A stretch of 5,976 nt of DNA from Deltaproteobacteria bacterium. Its GTDB lineage: Bacteria > Bdellovibrionota_C > UBA2361 > JAAYZI01. A program made the translations under genes and the position numbers. The stretch is from NCBI GenBank assembly GCA_012514925.1, contig JAAYZI010000025.1, forward strand, positions 1 to 5,976, written 5' to 3'. This document shows, one piece after another, positions 5,636-5,976 of the stretch. Numbering within the stretch: the stretch's first letter is position 1; each line of letters begins with the position of its first letter. The notes beneath the pieces are model-generated. The model saw nothing but the letters and a program-made list of their open reading frames with translations. It searched no databases and was not told the DNA's origin.

Positions 5636-5976
5636 ATGGATATCAGGCAGAGGCTTCAAGATTGGATGCTCTTGCTCAAGCAAGAGCGCAAGGTGCAGAT
5701 TATTGCGGTAGTGGTCGTTTTGTTTGTGGTTTGGGCGATGTTTGGAGAGAACAAGCCTAAACAGAGGGTTGTCTTACCGCCATTACCCCCGCAGTCAGGC
5801 GCGCCTTCTCCACAGGAAGGGTACCAAGATCTAGTAACGGGATTACAGAAGAAAATACAGGAACAGGAACAGAAATTATCGGATGCCGATGAGGCCAATA
5901 AACAGCTAAAAGAGAGCCTTGCCCAGAGTGAAGATAAAATCTCTGAAATCTTAAAGAAGGTAATTGAGCGCATGGC
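5636..5976 (+). CDS. traB: TraB-like core-channel protein (VirB10-like), N-terminal part, cut by window edge
   Basis: I translated 113 complete codons with no stop before the edge. VirB10/TraB proteins span the whole envelope, from a cytoplasmic tail through the periplasm to the outer membrane. Seen here are a 19-residue cytoplasmic tail, a membrane segment at about 20-36 (VQIIAVVVVLFVVWAMF), a Pro-rich stretch (LPPLPPQSGAPSP, 48-60) and a strongly predicted coiled coil from about 63 onward, with repeated QEQEQKLSD, KQLKESL and ISEILKKV. This tail-membrane-proline-coil order is characteristic of F-type TraB. The beta-barrel core domain lies beyond the window. The ribosome site TAGGAG (5625-5630) includes the traK stop codon and is 5 nt from the ATG, so translation of the two is probably linked. 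Confidence 0.88.
   Translation, partial: MDIRQRLQDWMLLLKQERKVQIIAVVVVLFVVWAMFGENKPKQRVVLPPLPPQSGAPSPQEGYQDLVTGLQKKIQEQEQKLSDADEANKQLKESLAQSEDKISEILKKVIERM

Noticed and set aside
5656..5973. Minus-strand open frame of 105 codons
   Set aside because: It is antisense to the TraB-like gene. The Cys/Ser-rich text comes from reversing coiled-coil codons.

Overview
The window is part of a conjugation (type IV secretion) locus from a plasmid or integrative conjugative element. The host looks like a proteobacterium, probably gammaproteobacterial: GC is moderate, Shine-Dalgarno sites are clear, and the genes are F-type transfer genes. The sequence alone does not identify a species. I saw no integrase, origin of transfer or replication gene here, so plasmid versus ICE is undecided.

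Layout. Two gene blocks diverge from one control region of about 340 bp (roughly 2930-3272). The left block reads on the minus strand. It starts with a large two-membrane-segment protein of about 696 residues that I cannot assign to a family. Only 14 bp further on comes the N-terminal 274 residues of a type IV coupling-protein ATPase, with two membrane segments and a P-loop, cut by the left edge. The right block reads on the plus strand: a small secreted protein resembling the RAQPRD family of ICE proteins, then traL-, traE-, traK- and traB-like genes in the canonical F order. traB is cut by the right edge.

How they work together. TraL (VirB3-like), TraE (VirB8-like), TraK (VirB9-like) and TraB (VirB10-like) would build the inner-membrane base and the envelope-spanning core of an F-type mating channel. 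The coupling ATPase would bring the DNA-relaxase substrate to that channel. The unknown large protein sits just upstream of the coupling gene, where DotM/TrbA lies relative to DotL/TrbC in I-type systems, and is a plausible coupling-protein partner.

The control region contains an 11-bp sequence in inverted orientation, so the same motif appears in the sense direction upstream of each operon. It also holds two perfect palindromes and a short direct repeat. This suggests, but does not prove, joint control of the coupling operon and the mating-channel operon.
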